A stretch of DNA of 64,000 nt from Phallusia mammillata (lineage: Eukaryota; Chordata; Ascidiacea; Phlebobranchia; Ascidiidae), in assembly GCA_003260075.1 (NCBI GenBank), contig QLIY01000154.1, positions 62,001 through 126,000 of the forward strand, written 5' to 3'. Under the pieces are notes generated by a model. It did not search any database. It was not told the origin of the DNA and saw only the letters and a list, made by a program, of their open reading frames with translations. Position 1 is the stretch's first letter. The number at the start of each line of letters is the position of its first letter. A program made the position numbers and the translations under genes. Shown piece after piece: positions 12,801-23,700 of this stretch.

Positions 12801-15617
12801 TACGACACCCCAGATTGTTTTAACCTATGGGCTACCACGTCTTGAAGGTGACATAACTAGAAAAAAACACGATGGAACTAAATCGTTAACTCACGTGTAT
12901 CCATCAATGCAGGCACACTTGGCTTCGTCCATATTTTTTAAACAAACTTGATCACAAACAAGACTCTCGTAATGCATCTCATCATTCCAGACCGTAAGGT
13001 TCTTGCGCAAGTAGCACTCGCTCGCAGGTTCCCCAAGAAGATCGGTGTTTACAATAAACTCAGGGGCTTCAAAAATATTTAAAGGTTTGATGAGCAAAAT
13101 ATACCAAATGAATTGTGGAACTGTGTCACATTGTGGTTGTATGCTTACTGCAAGTTTTCTGGGGGCACAAAATCTCAAAACTATATCTCTAGCAGCTTGT
13201 GGCAAGTCGGGAGTTGTAGTATAAAAGAAATGTTTGAAAATGTTATAGAAAGATCGTAACAGATTAGATTTTGGGTAAAGTTTTTACAAGAAAATAAAAA
13301 CAGGGAATCGACATAAACAGTTCTTAAAGCTGCATATTTTTATTGCTTTTTATAATCTTTGAAGTGTTAAAATTCGTTTTCACTGTTTTCTTTTACAAAT
13401 GTCAGAATTTTTTTTGAAATTTTAACCGAAATTAAAGTCTCTGTTTGAAACAAAGGCATTAAGGAACAGAAAGGAGATAATACATAGCATTTATATATTC
13501 ATAGTATTTAATTCATAAACTTACGTTGGCAATTTCTTTCGTCCTCGTCATCCTGATCGTTTATCCCATCAGCGCAATCACTTTCTCCGTCACATATCCA
13601 ATAAGAGGAAATGCAAATATTTGTCAAATTACATCTGCAAAAACATTTTTAACTTGTTAAATGAACTTGAGTTTACCGTTGCGAGAAAGTTGCCTAAAAT
13701 AGTTTAGTGCAGTGGTTCTCAAACTTTTTATTGTTGCGACGCCCCTGGAAATGTTTTCTGGACTTGCGACGCACCAGCAAATAAAAGTTAATGAGGAAAC
13801 TTATTATTAAAGCTGTGTTTATTGATACAACAACAAAAAGCCACGAAACGAAACTATTCTGCGACGCCCTTGGAAGATTGAAACGANCCCTTGGTAGATT
13901 GAAATGACGCACCAGGGCGTCGCGACGCACAGTTTGAGAACTACTGGTTTAGTGCAAAACAGGCCTCGTTCGGTTGAGCACAATTATGTCTTAAATATGT
14001 AAACAAAACGTTTTAACCACAACCCATGTTTGGATACGTTCCAAAAGAGACTATTACAACAAAGAGAGGTACCTGACTTCGCCTAGTGGACAAATGAAAC
14101 TCGAACAATTCTTTTCATCTGCTTCGTTCCCGCAGTCATCTTCACCATCGCAAACCCATTCTAATGGTATACAATCCATATTGCAATAGAACTGATCGGC
14201 TCGACAATACGCTATTTCCTAAGAAAAAAATAAATCATTATTTTTGGTTTTGCTGCTATGGGTTGTTAATAGGAAGTACGTTGCAAGCGTTTTCTTGCTG
14301 AAGTTGCTCAAGTTGCTTTAAGCAACAAACGTAGACGGCATTGCTCAATGACAATGAAATTGGATGAAAGTATCTTACAGTTACCAATTGACTACGAACC
14401 GAGAAAAACAAAACAAATTATAAATGATCCAACAGTTTTGCAACGAGACTCACTGGTATTTTGAATAACTCTGCTCTTTACGCCCTCTATCAGCATTTAG
14501 CAATTATTTTCAGTAGTGAGATCTTATGTTATTAGCTTTAGCATATTAATTAATTAACGACAGAGACAGAAGGATTAACAGTCACTATACCCAGGAGACA
14601 AGACAACTTTGCTCTTTTTTTTTAGAAAACTTAAAATGCTAGAGCAGCAAGCATCAACAATAGTTTACCTTTTTATGCACGCAACGGCAAAAATTTCAAT
14701 CACATTTTATCTCAAAACACTAACATTTAATTAAAAATATGCAATAATCAGAAAGTTCAACACAAAAATCTAACCTCACAGTCTGTTTCGTCGGAGCTGT
14801 CAGAACAGTCTGGATATAAATTACATCGCAAAGCATGTGGAATGCATTTGTTGTCCGACACGCATGTGAAATGTGCTTCAGGGCATCCATTCGGATCTAT
14901 TGCAACAAAGGTTTGTTCAGCATTTCACCTAATTAGCTCACAATACAGGGAACAAAAACACAGAAAAAAGCATTTGCAACAAGTTAGGAAACTTTTGAAC
15001 TTGTGTGTCATATTTCGCCATTATATACAAGCTGTTGTGTCGCTTAGAGCCAAGACTGTTTACGGCACAAACTTACAGCACTCGTGCTCGTCGCTGCCAT
15101 CGTAACAATCTGCTGCACCATCACATCTGTACGAAATATGAATAAGGTCGCCGTTTCGACACCTCCAATCCGACCCGTCAGTAAAGACTGAAATTACAAA
15201 CGCATTGCACCTAAATATTGTTTCTTGTCAAATTGTAATTGCATTATTTATTTTACATCGTGAAGCATAGGCTACATAAGTTGGTGTGGGCAGTGGTGGA
15301 ATTAAAATTTTTTGTCAGCCGGTTCTATCACAAAAGTCATATTTTTCAGCGGGTTCTGTAACAAAAAATCCATTGACAGTAACCAGTAAAGCTAACTGAT
15401 TCGCTGATCTTATGAAATTTTGTAAGACAGTTCCAGAGAACCGGCGCGAACCGGCTGAATTCCACCGCTGGGTGTGGGTAATAGTTGATAAACATAAATT
15501 AACAAAAAAACAAAAGTTGGTAGAATGCAAAATCCATTGGGTCAGGTTTACAAAAGAAATACCTGGGTAAACCAAACCGAGTGTGACGGCGACGATGGCG
15601 ATTCTCAAATACGTCAT
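5303..15617 (-). CDS. LDL-receptor-family membrane protein, complete 20-exon gene
   Basis: Exons, 5' to 3' on the minus strand: 15617-15563, 15187-15077, 14896-14775, 14218-14073, 13634-13525, 13066-12895, 12590-12550, 12433-12322, 12141-12029, 11917-11728, 11180-10964, 10527-10290, 9905-9789, 8704-8441, 8128-7988, 7633-7243, 6843-6740, 6313-6234, 5834-5687, 5400-5303. All use GT..AG and all phases agree, giving 2,970 nt or 989 residues. Order: signal peptide 1-18; LDLa repeats about 27-180; EGF about 195-251; YWTD-type propeller about 256-542; EGF 545-580; sushi/CCP about 625-695; EGF-like about 697-730; Ser/Thr stalk; membrane helix about 822-845; cytoplasmic tail with NPNY (889-892). By family knowledge it is an endocytic or signalling receptor that binds ligand through LDLa and releases it via the propeller. 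An in-frame ATG upstream at 15,668 is an alternative start. The ligand is unknown. Confidence 0.85.
5905..5961. repeat. 57-base poly-C run in an intron of the receptor gene
   Basis: Uninterrupted C with no duplicated flanks, unlike the shorter runs. It could be a real tract or a gap filler. Confidence 0.9.
6300..6505. repeat. Duplicated ~95-bp block around a 12-C run
   Basis: Sequence from gcaattattgttgtctatatgg to gaaaatac occurs at about 6,299-6,396 and again at 6,409-6,501, around the C run 6,397-6,408. The second copy lacks about 8 bases and carries only the first few bases of the tail exon. Confidence 0.8.
7243..9905 (-). CDS. EGF, sushi/CCP, stalk and membrane helix of the receptor gene (exons 13-16)
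   Basis: Exon 9905-9789 is a typical post-propeller EGF ([23 protein letters not shown]). Exon 8704-8441 is Ser/Thr/Gln-rich, then begins a CCP with [16 protein letters not shown] and VLKCGLG. Exon 8128-7988 completes it ([18 protein letters not shown]) and enters an EGF-like module ([11 protein letters not shown]) that ends in exon 7633-7243 ([13 protein letters not shown]). The last exon continues as a Ser/Thr-rich, probably O-glycosylated stalk and a membrane helix ([19 protein letters not shown]). Reading through its donor would stop after YCLK; the AAAGTAAGT donor argues for splicing to a longer tail. Confidence 0.8.
8185..8350. repeat. Interspersed repeat of the gtagctgcagcgcgttta family
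   Basis: Begins ggtgtagctgcagcgcgttta and ends tgttttcttttttcgggcgaaattaac. Related copies lie at about 54,272-54,440 and 58,370-58,515, with a fragment near 45,643. The A-box-like head TAGCTGCAGCGCG suggests a SINE, but I find no B-box. Confidence 0.45.
8887..9401. mobile_element. hAT-like element carrying a copy of another gene's 3' exon, with an assembly n
   Basis: Ends are CAGTGGTTCCCAACC and GGTTGGGAACCACTG, flanked by GTGTAAAG and ATGTAAAG (7/8 target duplication). Positions 8,905-8,991 repeat 1,886-1,972 (end of the left gene's last exon plus stop) with a single clear change. An n at 8,992 follows at once. It lies in a receptor-gene intron. Confidence 0.75.
10290..13066 (-). CDS. EGF module and YWTD beta-propeller of the receptor gene (exons 6-12)
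   Basis: Exons 13066-12895 and 12590-12550 complete an EGF module (CACIDGYT joined to TDPTDSTHC). Exons 12433-12322, 12141-12029, 11917-11728, 11180-10964 and 10527-10290 encode propeller blades. Recognisable strands are [62 protein letters not shown] and GDIWRIDS. Exon 12590-12550 is only 41 nt and is easy to miss, but reading phase requires it together with 12433-12322. In LDLR relatives this domain mediates acid-dependent ligand release. Confidence 0.85.
13525..15187 (-). CDS. LDLa repeats 1-4 of the receptor gene (exons 2-5)
   Basis: Four ligand-binding-type repeats lie on exons 15187-15077, 14896-14775, 14218-14073 and 13634-13525. Repeats 1, 3 and 4 keep the calcium-binding CDG..DC core ([30 protein letters not shown]). 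Repeat 2 has [16 protein letters not shown], with the first acidic position altered. Repeat 1 has four cysteines instead of six, so one disulfide is missing. Repeat 4 has an acidic insertion ([13 protein letters not shown]). Repeat 4 spans an exon junction. Confidence 0.85.
13710..13946. mobile_element. hAT-like MITE with perfect 8-bp target duplication
   Basis: Ends are CAGTGGTTCTCAAACT and AGTTTGAGAACTACTG; GTTTAGTG flanks both sides. An n at about 13,887 falls inside a small repeat (ttggaagattgaaacg / ttggtagattgaaatg). It lies in a receptor-gene intron. Confidence 0.85.
15291..15470. mobile_element. hAT-like MITE (second family) with perfect 8-bp target duplication
   Basis: Ends CAGTGGTGGAATT and AATTCCACCGCTG are inverted repeats; GGTGTGGG flanks both sides. 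It lies in intron 1 of the receptor gene. Confidence 0.85.
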
Positions 15618-17701
15618 GACAAAAAATTTACTTTGTACATCAAAAAGAAAATCAACGAAAACTGACACAAACTCACACCACAGCCAACAAACCGCTCTGG
15701 CGTGCTTTCAGGCCTGCTTCAGCGAACTTCAATTGATTCTCGCCGATTTGACGGTTGCGTTCGAAGCAACTGTTGTACAGTATTTGATTTATGAACGATA
15801 TATGACTTTACATACGTTTTTTTGCAACGGACAACATTAAAAAACTTCTGGAATTAGTTTGAACACCTATGGGTTTAAAAGTAGCCTGCATCAAAAGTAC
15901 ATTTATTGTTTTTAATCTGGCGGACAGTTGTTAAAAGATATGTGAAGATTAAAATATATTTTTATCTTAAAAAGGGTTGGTTTGGATTAAAAGTTTTTTT
16001 GCCACACCCCTAGATAATAAACTAATTTAAACATAAATTTTATCGAATCGTTATGCAAACAGTTCTTTGAGATTTTTCACGCTCTGTTGGACATTTTTCG
16101 TCAATGGACACACGTTGGTAAATTTGGTTTCGGTTCAGCATTTAATTTCGGTTTTAGAACTATTTTTGAAGTTTGCATTTGTTATAATATTTAATATTTA
16201 ATGTATTTACAAATATGTTTGTTTTGATTGCAGGCTTTTCAGTCTACTGTGACTTACATGCCTTCAAAAAGTGATTTGTCTTACCGACACAAATTTTTGC
16301 AAAATCGAAATTTTTGCAAATCGTAATTTGCGCAATTCTGAAACGTTTACATATTTTAGTAATCAAAGAAGTTGAAACAAACAAATATAAACACGTCTTG
16401 TGGAGAAAATACAGACTGTTTGGCCGTTGAATTTTCGAGTCAATCAGTTTTAATTGCATTGTGGATACTTTGGACAAAAGTTGGACCAAACGGAAAAATA
16501 AAGAATTGGATTGGTGATATGTACTTCAAAACAAGAAGTCAATACATGAAAAAGCAGACTTCTATTCTTTTTACTTCTGTCCTGATTCCCCTACATTGAT
16601 TGATTACTTTGCATTACTTGTGAAAATCTTTAATCAGGTCAGTAATATATTTATGTATGTTGATGTCACTTTAATATTCGGTACTGCCAAGTTTATTGGG
16701 GCGCATCTGTCAAATTTGCAAAGATTCGGTTTCGGGCGAGCAAATAGTTGAAATTCAGTCAGAACTGGATCTATTACCGAGCCAAATTGAAAGCATAAAA
16801 CATGTATTTTCTGCATTATAAGGTAACACAATCTTTCAAACTACACAATAACTAAAATTGCCTATGACTAAAATATAACTACCATGATTTTTAAAACATT
16901 ACCACCCTAGACAAAAAGTCAGTTGATCATTGGCAGGCTGACATGCCAATGGCATAGCGTACTTTTTAAAAATAACTCGGAAAATTTTGATTAAAACATT
17001 GTTGAGTCTAAAATAAACTGATTCGTTGCATCTCGAATTTAAGTGCACATGTTCAAAATCATTTATATTAGGAGTCACATCTTTTAGGCTTGATTACATT
17101 AAATTTTGTTTTCAACCCCAAAGTTTAACGTTTTGAGTAAAATCTATTTGTTTATTATTGTGTGTTGCATTTCAAAATTTTGAAACTCTGAATAATGCTT
17201 TTTGGGTAGTTTTACTAATAAACACTTAACTGTGATTAAAACTTGCTGATCATTCGAATGGTTTGGCTTTTGTGTCATTTGAGTTGTGTAAAAAAAACTT
17301 GCTTGAAATTATACCATATTTGGAAACCTGATAATGAGCATTTTTATTCCATATATGTGTGGCATATATATAAATGATAAGTGTCTTGATATGCACATAT
17401 TTAAATAGAACAACAAAAATGCAAATAAAACTTATCACTTTTCATTTACGCACTATCTTATTTAAGGATGTGTTGGTTGTTATTGTTTCAAGACAAAAGT
17501 TAAAGAAAACTCTGGACCAAAATCTTTCATATTAATGTGTGTGACTTTTTACTCTATTATAAATAGCAAATGCATTCTAAGTTTTGGTGTAACTTATGGT
17601 TTTCTTTTTTAGAGAGATCTCAAAATTTGATGAGCTGGATTAATACAAATTAACCTACTAGTTGTGGTATTAATTAACGTTCCCTGATCAGTTGAACTTT
17701 C
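15618..17701. promoter_or_regulatory. Shared upstream region of two head-to-head genes
   Basis: About 2.1 kb separates the start codon of the receptor gene (minus) from the first ataxin-2 start codon (plus). It probably contains both promoters and 5' UTRs. I could not place a TATA box, transcription start or trans-splice acceptor. The sequence is AT-rich with no convincing ORF or repeat. Confidence 0.4.
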
Positions 17702-20700
17702 ATGCCTTCAATCATGTCTAGCAGCACTAAAAGAAAGAACAAGCCCCCAAAGTAAGTTGAATTTTAATGTTTCCACAGCAGAGCGTTTTAATTTTGGTAT
17801 CTCAATATCTTCTGGCAGTTTTAAAAGTATTTTTCCTTGCTAAATATTTTTCAAAGCATGCCAAATTGAGGGAAAAATTACTCCAGGTTAATAACTGATC
17901 CATGCTAACTTTTAAGTTTGTGCAATTAGCGATGAATATTTTAAAGAGTACAGCTTTCTACAATTCAAATGGATTTTGGCTGTAAAATATATGTATAATA
18001 TTTCCCAGTGTTTTTTTCCTTTTTTATTTTTTCGTACATTTTTAAGATAAAATTGAAACCATATTTAAACCTGGTTTTCTAATTTTTTTGCCAAAGATCT
18101 CAATGTTGTACTTACTTAAATGTTTGTGTGTTTGTTTTCTTTTCTATAGAACCTCCAGCAGATCAAAGCTGAGCAGTCAAAACTCTATTCCGGTAAGATA
18201 GAATATAACAAATTTGCTATCTAATAAGCAACTAACTACTTTATTACTAGTCAAGCTTGGTGTATACTATTTGTTAATATGATTTAAGATTGAAACAAAT
18301 AATGATGAAGTATAACTCAGTTGTGTAAAAAAACTTTGGGTCTGCAATAGCTATGTACCGACCTTGTTTAAAAAGTTTAAAAATAAAAAAATGTAATGCA
18401 GGTCAACTTATTTATAACACACCAAAACAACTTTTACAAAAGTAGCTTATTAAAATATCCGATATTTTGCAGACAACTTGGCTTTTGTTAATGACTTTAA
18501 TTAGAGTGTATAATATCAAAGTTGTCTGCAGAAAAATCAATTACTGCAATGAATCATTTATCAAGTTTTTTCTGGTGGTTATTTTTTTACCTAGCACTCT
18601 TTCTGTTATAGAGCGGTGAAGGCGCATACACAAATCCGAGGTTAATACACACTCTTATGACTCTTATGGTGAGTATGGTTATTCAAATGCAATTTACACC
18701 ATATAATCCACCATGTACATATTATTTTATAAACAACAGTGGCCTAACAATGCTACTATGTTCGTGCTTTTTATGTTTGACGTGATTTACAGGGCACCAA
18801 GTGCAACACTCAAGTAAAAAATGGGGGAATTTACCAGGGAATTTTCCACACTGTCAACCCAAATGTAAGCGTTTAATTTTAAATTTTCATATCACTCTTT
18901 GGAACACTATGTACGGATCTGTTCATAAGTTTAGTGGTGAAAATAACAGCCCAAATAGACGTAAAAAGCGACATGCTTGATGGCATGAGCATTTGCCAAA
19001 ACGTTTGAAACATAAAGCATGTTGCTTTTTATGCTTATTTGGGCTGTTATTTTCACCATAGCATCCTGCTTTTATACTGCCTTGTATACATTTGACATTA
19101 TATATATTATGAAATATCAGAAATGGGCAAAAACTAATAGAAAACCAACTGCTGCATGCTGTTTGTATTACAGAGCGAGGAAAAACCCCTGTAGGGTGAT
19201 TATGCTATCTCATAAAATTACTGCCTTAGAAAAATATGTGAAAAATGAACAAGGAATGTACTGCTTGCGCCATTATTACTATTTTTTCATTTTGTACGCA
19301 AATTTGTTGAGTAGGCATGGTACTTGAAAAACATTGTCCCCCCCCCCCCAAACATAAAGCATGTTGCTTTTTATGTCTATTTGGGCTGTTATTTTCACCA
19401 TAGCATCCTACTTTTATACTGCCTTGTATACATTTGACATTATATTATGAAATATCAGAAATGGGCAAAAACTAATGGAAAACCAACTGCTGCATGCTGT
19501 TTGTATTACAGAGCGAGGAAAAACCCCTGTAGGGTGATTATGCTATCTCATAAAATTACTGCCTTAGAAAAATATGTGAAAAATGAACAAGGAATGTACT
19601 GCTTGCGCCATTATTACTATTTTTTCATTTTGTACGCAAATTTGTTGAGTAGGCATGTAGCGTTACTTGAAAAACATTGTCTACTAATTACAAGCATTTA
19701 TTCTCATAGTCACCAGAAAGTTCTGTTCATATTTATTTAAACTAAAATGCAATTTTTCAGCTATTAACTGTCAAATTATTTTGCATAAAAAATAACTGTC
19801 AAAATATTTTGCCGCTAGCTTTAGCACAATCCTTACCAAAATTTTCTCTAAATTAGTATGGCATCTATAAGGAACACATACATATCAAGTCAGCTTTACA
19901 TTTTTGTAGATGGACATTGTCTTAGGAGCTTCTCACATGTATGAAGCAGCTGGCACTGATCCAAGTGACATGACATCAATACACAGCGTGCCATTAACCA
20001 ATCCTCTGCCTTCAACGGAAAAAATTATTGATGAACTTATATTTAAGTCTAAAGATGTAGTGTGTGTTGTGTATCAGGATGTTGATTTATCCATGGCAGA
20101 AAGTAAGTTTCTTTCATTGAAGTTTTGCTTTTATTTCATATTAAAGCATTGTAGGTTACAATGAATATGTAATGATTTGGGTCATTGATGAGGAAATTCT
20201 GCTAATGTAAGAACTGGCATCAGACAAAGTTTGCTTAATACCGATAGGCCAGGGGTGGGCAACCTTTGTTATTGTAGGGCCAATTTTAAATGTCAAAATT
20301 GGATCGCGGGCTCCCCCCCCCCAAATCCAAGCGTCTCTGCAGGCCGCACAACCTTTAATGAAGGGCCGCATTTTCGAACATTTAAAAGCAAGTTCCATGA
20401 AAATGCAGACAGTCAGGGTTATTAGGATTGGGTGGTGAGGTTTTATGACAAAAGTGACACTAGACCCAACTTATATACTTAGTTCCAACTCCAACCCTAT
20501 CCCAGTTTCAGTGTTAATTCAAATAACTGTGCTCTTCACACTATCTATTGGAATATATCTACCAGACAATATATGTATGTTGTGAGTTATTATGTTAGCA
20601 GCCCTGTACATTAATAAGGGTGTAAGACTACAATTTTACAATAATTAGACGTTTTTAGTAGGGTTTAAAAACACAAACATGCTGTGACTTACCCTGTATT

Positions 20701-23700
20701 TTCAAAGGGATAAAACGAATTTATTTCACTAAAAGTCATTTCTTTACGTTAAGAACCACTTTCTAAAAGTAAATTAAAAATTGTATTTTGTACATTGGAA
20801 CTACCCTTAATAAGTGTTTTTTTTTTCTGGTCTTCAAAGTATATAAAAAGGTGCCTTTATTGGAAGAGGAAACTAAAAAATTTTTCAGGCCCTTTTAAAG
20901 TATATGAATATTTTTTTCAGATTCCATAAAGTCAAATGGAGATGCACCACATGAGACCAGCATTTCACCAACTAATGGTGAACCCATAAGAGCACTGGAG
21001 CCATGGGATGGTGGTGGGGATGGTGCAGCTGACCTGGACATTGGTGGCTTGGAGGTAGTACCTAAACTGTTTTGTTATAGTTTTTCCGAACAAAGGTTGT
21101 GTGAAAAATGTTTTTTCTTAAACATTGTCTCTTATTTTTTGCCAAATGAATGTATTTGTACGCTTTTTTAATAATTTAGACCAGTTTTTTTTATGTTCCT
21201 CATTTTATGTTCCACAAACCTGTCTGGTGTCTGTAAAAAATGCTTACCATTGAAAGGACAACAATTTTGCTTTTCCAAAAGTAGGGTGTGCTTGCACAAC
21301 ATATAAAGTAGCCTAGTTCAGGTCCCAGGTTCTTGATTTGCAGTTTGTCTTTCGATACATAAACAAGTAATAAAAACATAAGATTTTTAGGGCATATTTT
21401 CCTTCCCAATTTCTCTCTCAGACAAAATTCCTTACCAAGTGACCCATGTGGCACCTGTTTAAGAACCAGTGACTCAGACCTTATAGGTTGCTTTCAAGCA
21501 GTGGTTGTTACCTTGTGTTTAGCTTAAATTGGTTGTAACTTAAGTCGACTTAAAATTAGGTCAAAATGAAAACAGTAGTACAAAGCTTTTAGTCATTTTT
21601 GTACAAAAAAAGATTGTTTTAAAGTAAAGCATTCTTTTAAAGTTATTAAGTTTTAAAGGTAACTAGCTGAGTTATCTATTTTGTGTATTTTCAAGCAATT
21701 GAAACTCAATTTTTTAGGATGACCTTTCTACTCCTGCTGGTCAAAATGGTGGTTGGTGTCCTGAAGCCATGTTCCGCACCAATTCGCAGCAGTATGGTGT
21801 CAAAACCAGCTATAACCCAAGTTTGCCCGAATACACGTAAGGACCACACCCTTTCTAACTAACAAGCAAAGATTGGGTTGGCTTTATGTATAAATTATAA
21901 ACAAATAATATCTAAAAGACTAAACAAATATCTATGCCTTCAGGACAAAGCTTAAAGAGGATGACTCTGAAGAATACAAAAAGAGGAAAGCTCGTGCAAC
22001 ATTGCTTGCAAACGAAATGGAAAAGTCCCCCAACTACCAAAAGCATGTTAATTTGGAGGTAAAAAAAACTCAATGACCAATATTACAATGTTTTGTTGAC
22101 AACTAGCAGTAAGTTACATGGGTTGTAGTTTTGTATGTAGAAATGAACAACCTTAGTACGCCAAGCTCATTAAAGGCATTATACTGAATTACGGCGGTAT
22201 TCCAAATACCAAGCATACCCATTTTAGCTTATCAATTGTCAAGTTGGCAATAGCCCACTGCAAAGCTGACCTGTGCAGCATACAAGGCAGGCAACGGTGA
22301 TTCAACTTTCGACGAGTTAACCACTGAGGCTGTGTACCTCAGTTCAGTTGGTAGAACGCAATCCAGGAAAGACTATGAATGTATTCATGTTAACTAAAAA
22401 CTACCTTTTGTTAAAGTTAAGTATTCCAACCTGTGTATTAGTTGGATGACAACATCACGGAGGAGGAAAAATTCAGCTCGGTTGTTCGTGATGCCCCCCC
22501 CCCCGAGTTAACCACTGAGGCTGTGTACCTCAGTTCAGTTGGTAGAACGCAAGTCCAGGAAAGACTCCTGTTGTGGGTTTGTGTCCTGCTGCTGGTCAGA
22601 GCCTGTGCCTTGCCATGTGAGAATGCTTTGGAGACCCGGTTAATTTGGTATAACACCTTCAAATGTATGTCCTGATTGCTGGTTCTGCTTGGATGCTTCA
22701 GAGCTAGCCCCCCCCCCAAATCCTCCCACTACCCGAGATCGACCAAGGACAGATCGGTCTGACAGAGACAGAGACAGGTACTGGTCAACTTTTAGATTTT
22801 ATTTCATCTTGTCCATTTCGATTTGTTCCCCACTATTGATCTTTTCCACTTTTCAACATTTCCAGTGCATTTGGCTGATTTGTACGTCTAAAAAAGTTTC
22901 AAATACAGTGCGAATTGACCTAGATCTTCGTCACAAGTTTTTGGGAAAAATGTGGCTACACCTTGGTGTTGATGACCAGCTGATTCAGTACCTTCAATGG
23001 GCATACTGTGATTTATTCTTTACAGAACAATTAACAAAACCTCGCACTGAGAACTTGTTTGCACAATCGCTGGCCGCACTCAAAGTATTTAGTTCTATCA
23101 CTCAATTTATTAAACAACCATGTTTTTGGCCCCCCCCCCCAAATCCTCCCACTACCCGAGATCGACCAAGGACAGATCGGTCTGACAGGGACAGAGACAG
23201 GTACTGGTCAATTTTTAGAAGTTATTTCATCTTGTCCATTTTGATTTGTTCCCCACTATTGATCTTTTCCACTTTTCAACATTTCCAGTGCATTTGGCTG
23301 ATTTGTACTTCAATGGGCCTACTGTGATTTATTCTTTACAGAACAATTAACAAAACCTCGCACTGAGAACTTGTTTGCACAATCGTTGGCCGCACTCAAA
23401 GTATTTAGTGCTATCACTCAATTTATTAAACAACCATGTTTTGGTCAGGTTTTCTCGTGCCCGTGGACGAGGTAAAGAACCAGGGGGACGCATGGGTGGA
23501 TACAACAATTATATGGGCCCCATGGGGATGCAGAGGGGACAGGGACCTTCATCAACGTATGCACAAAAGGAAAGGTCCAACACACCCACAAACCCCACTG
23601 AGTCCCCAACAAGCCCTGGAACAGGAAAAATTTTCAGCAAAACTTCAACAAATCAACAGACTTTACCTCCAAGGTACTTTGGCTAAATTTATGGTAAAAT

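Noticed and set aside
19019-19740. Pair of ~100-codon ORFs with an identical body
   Set aside because: Repeats of one intronic block across a C run; the start lies in the foldback element.
22689-23327. 212-codon ORF spanning two C runs in ATXN2
   Set aside because: It is made of two allele-like copies of the same exon and intron joined through poly-C; only the NPPTTRDRPR.. exon pieces are coding.
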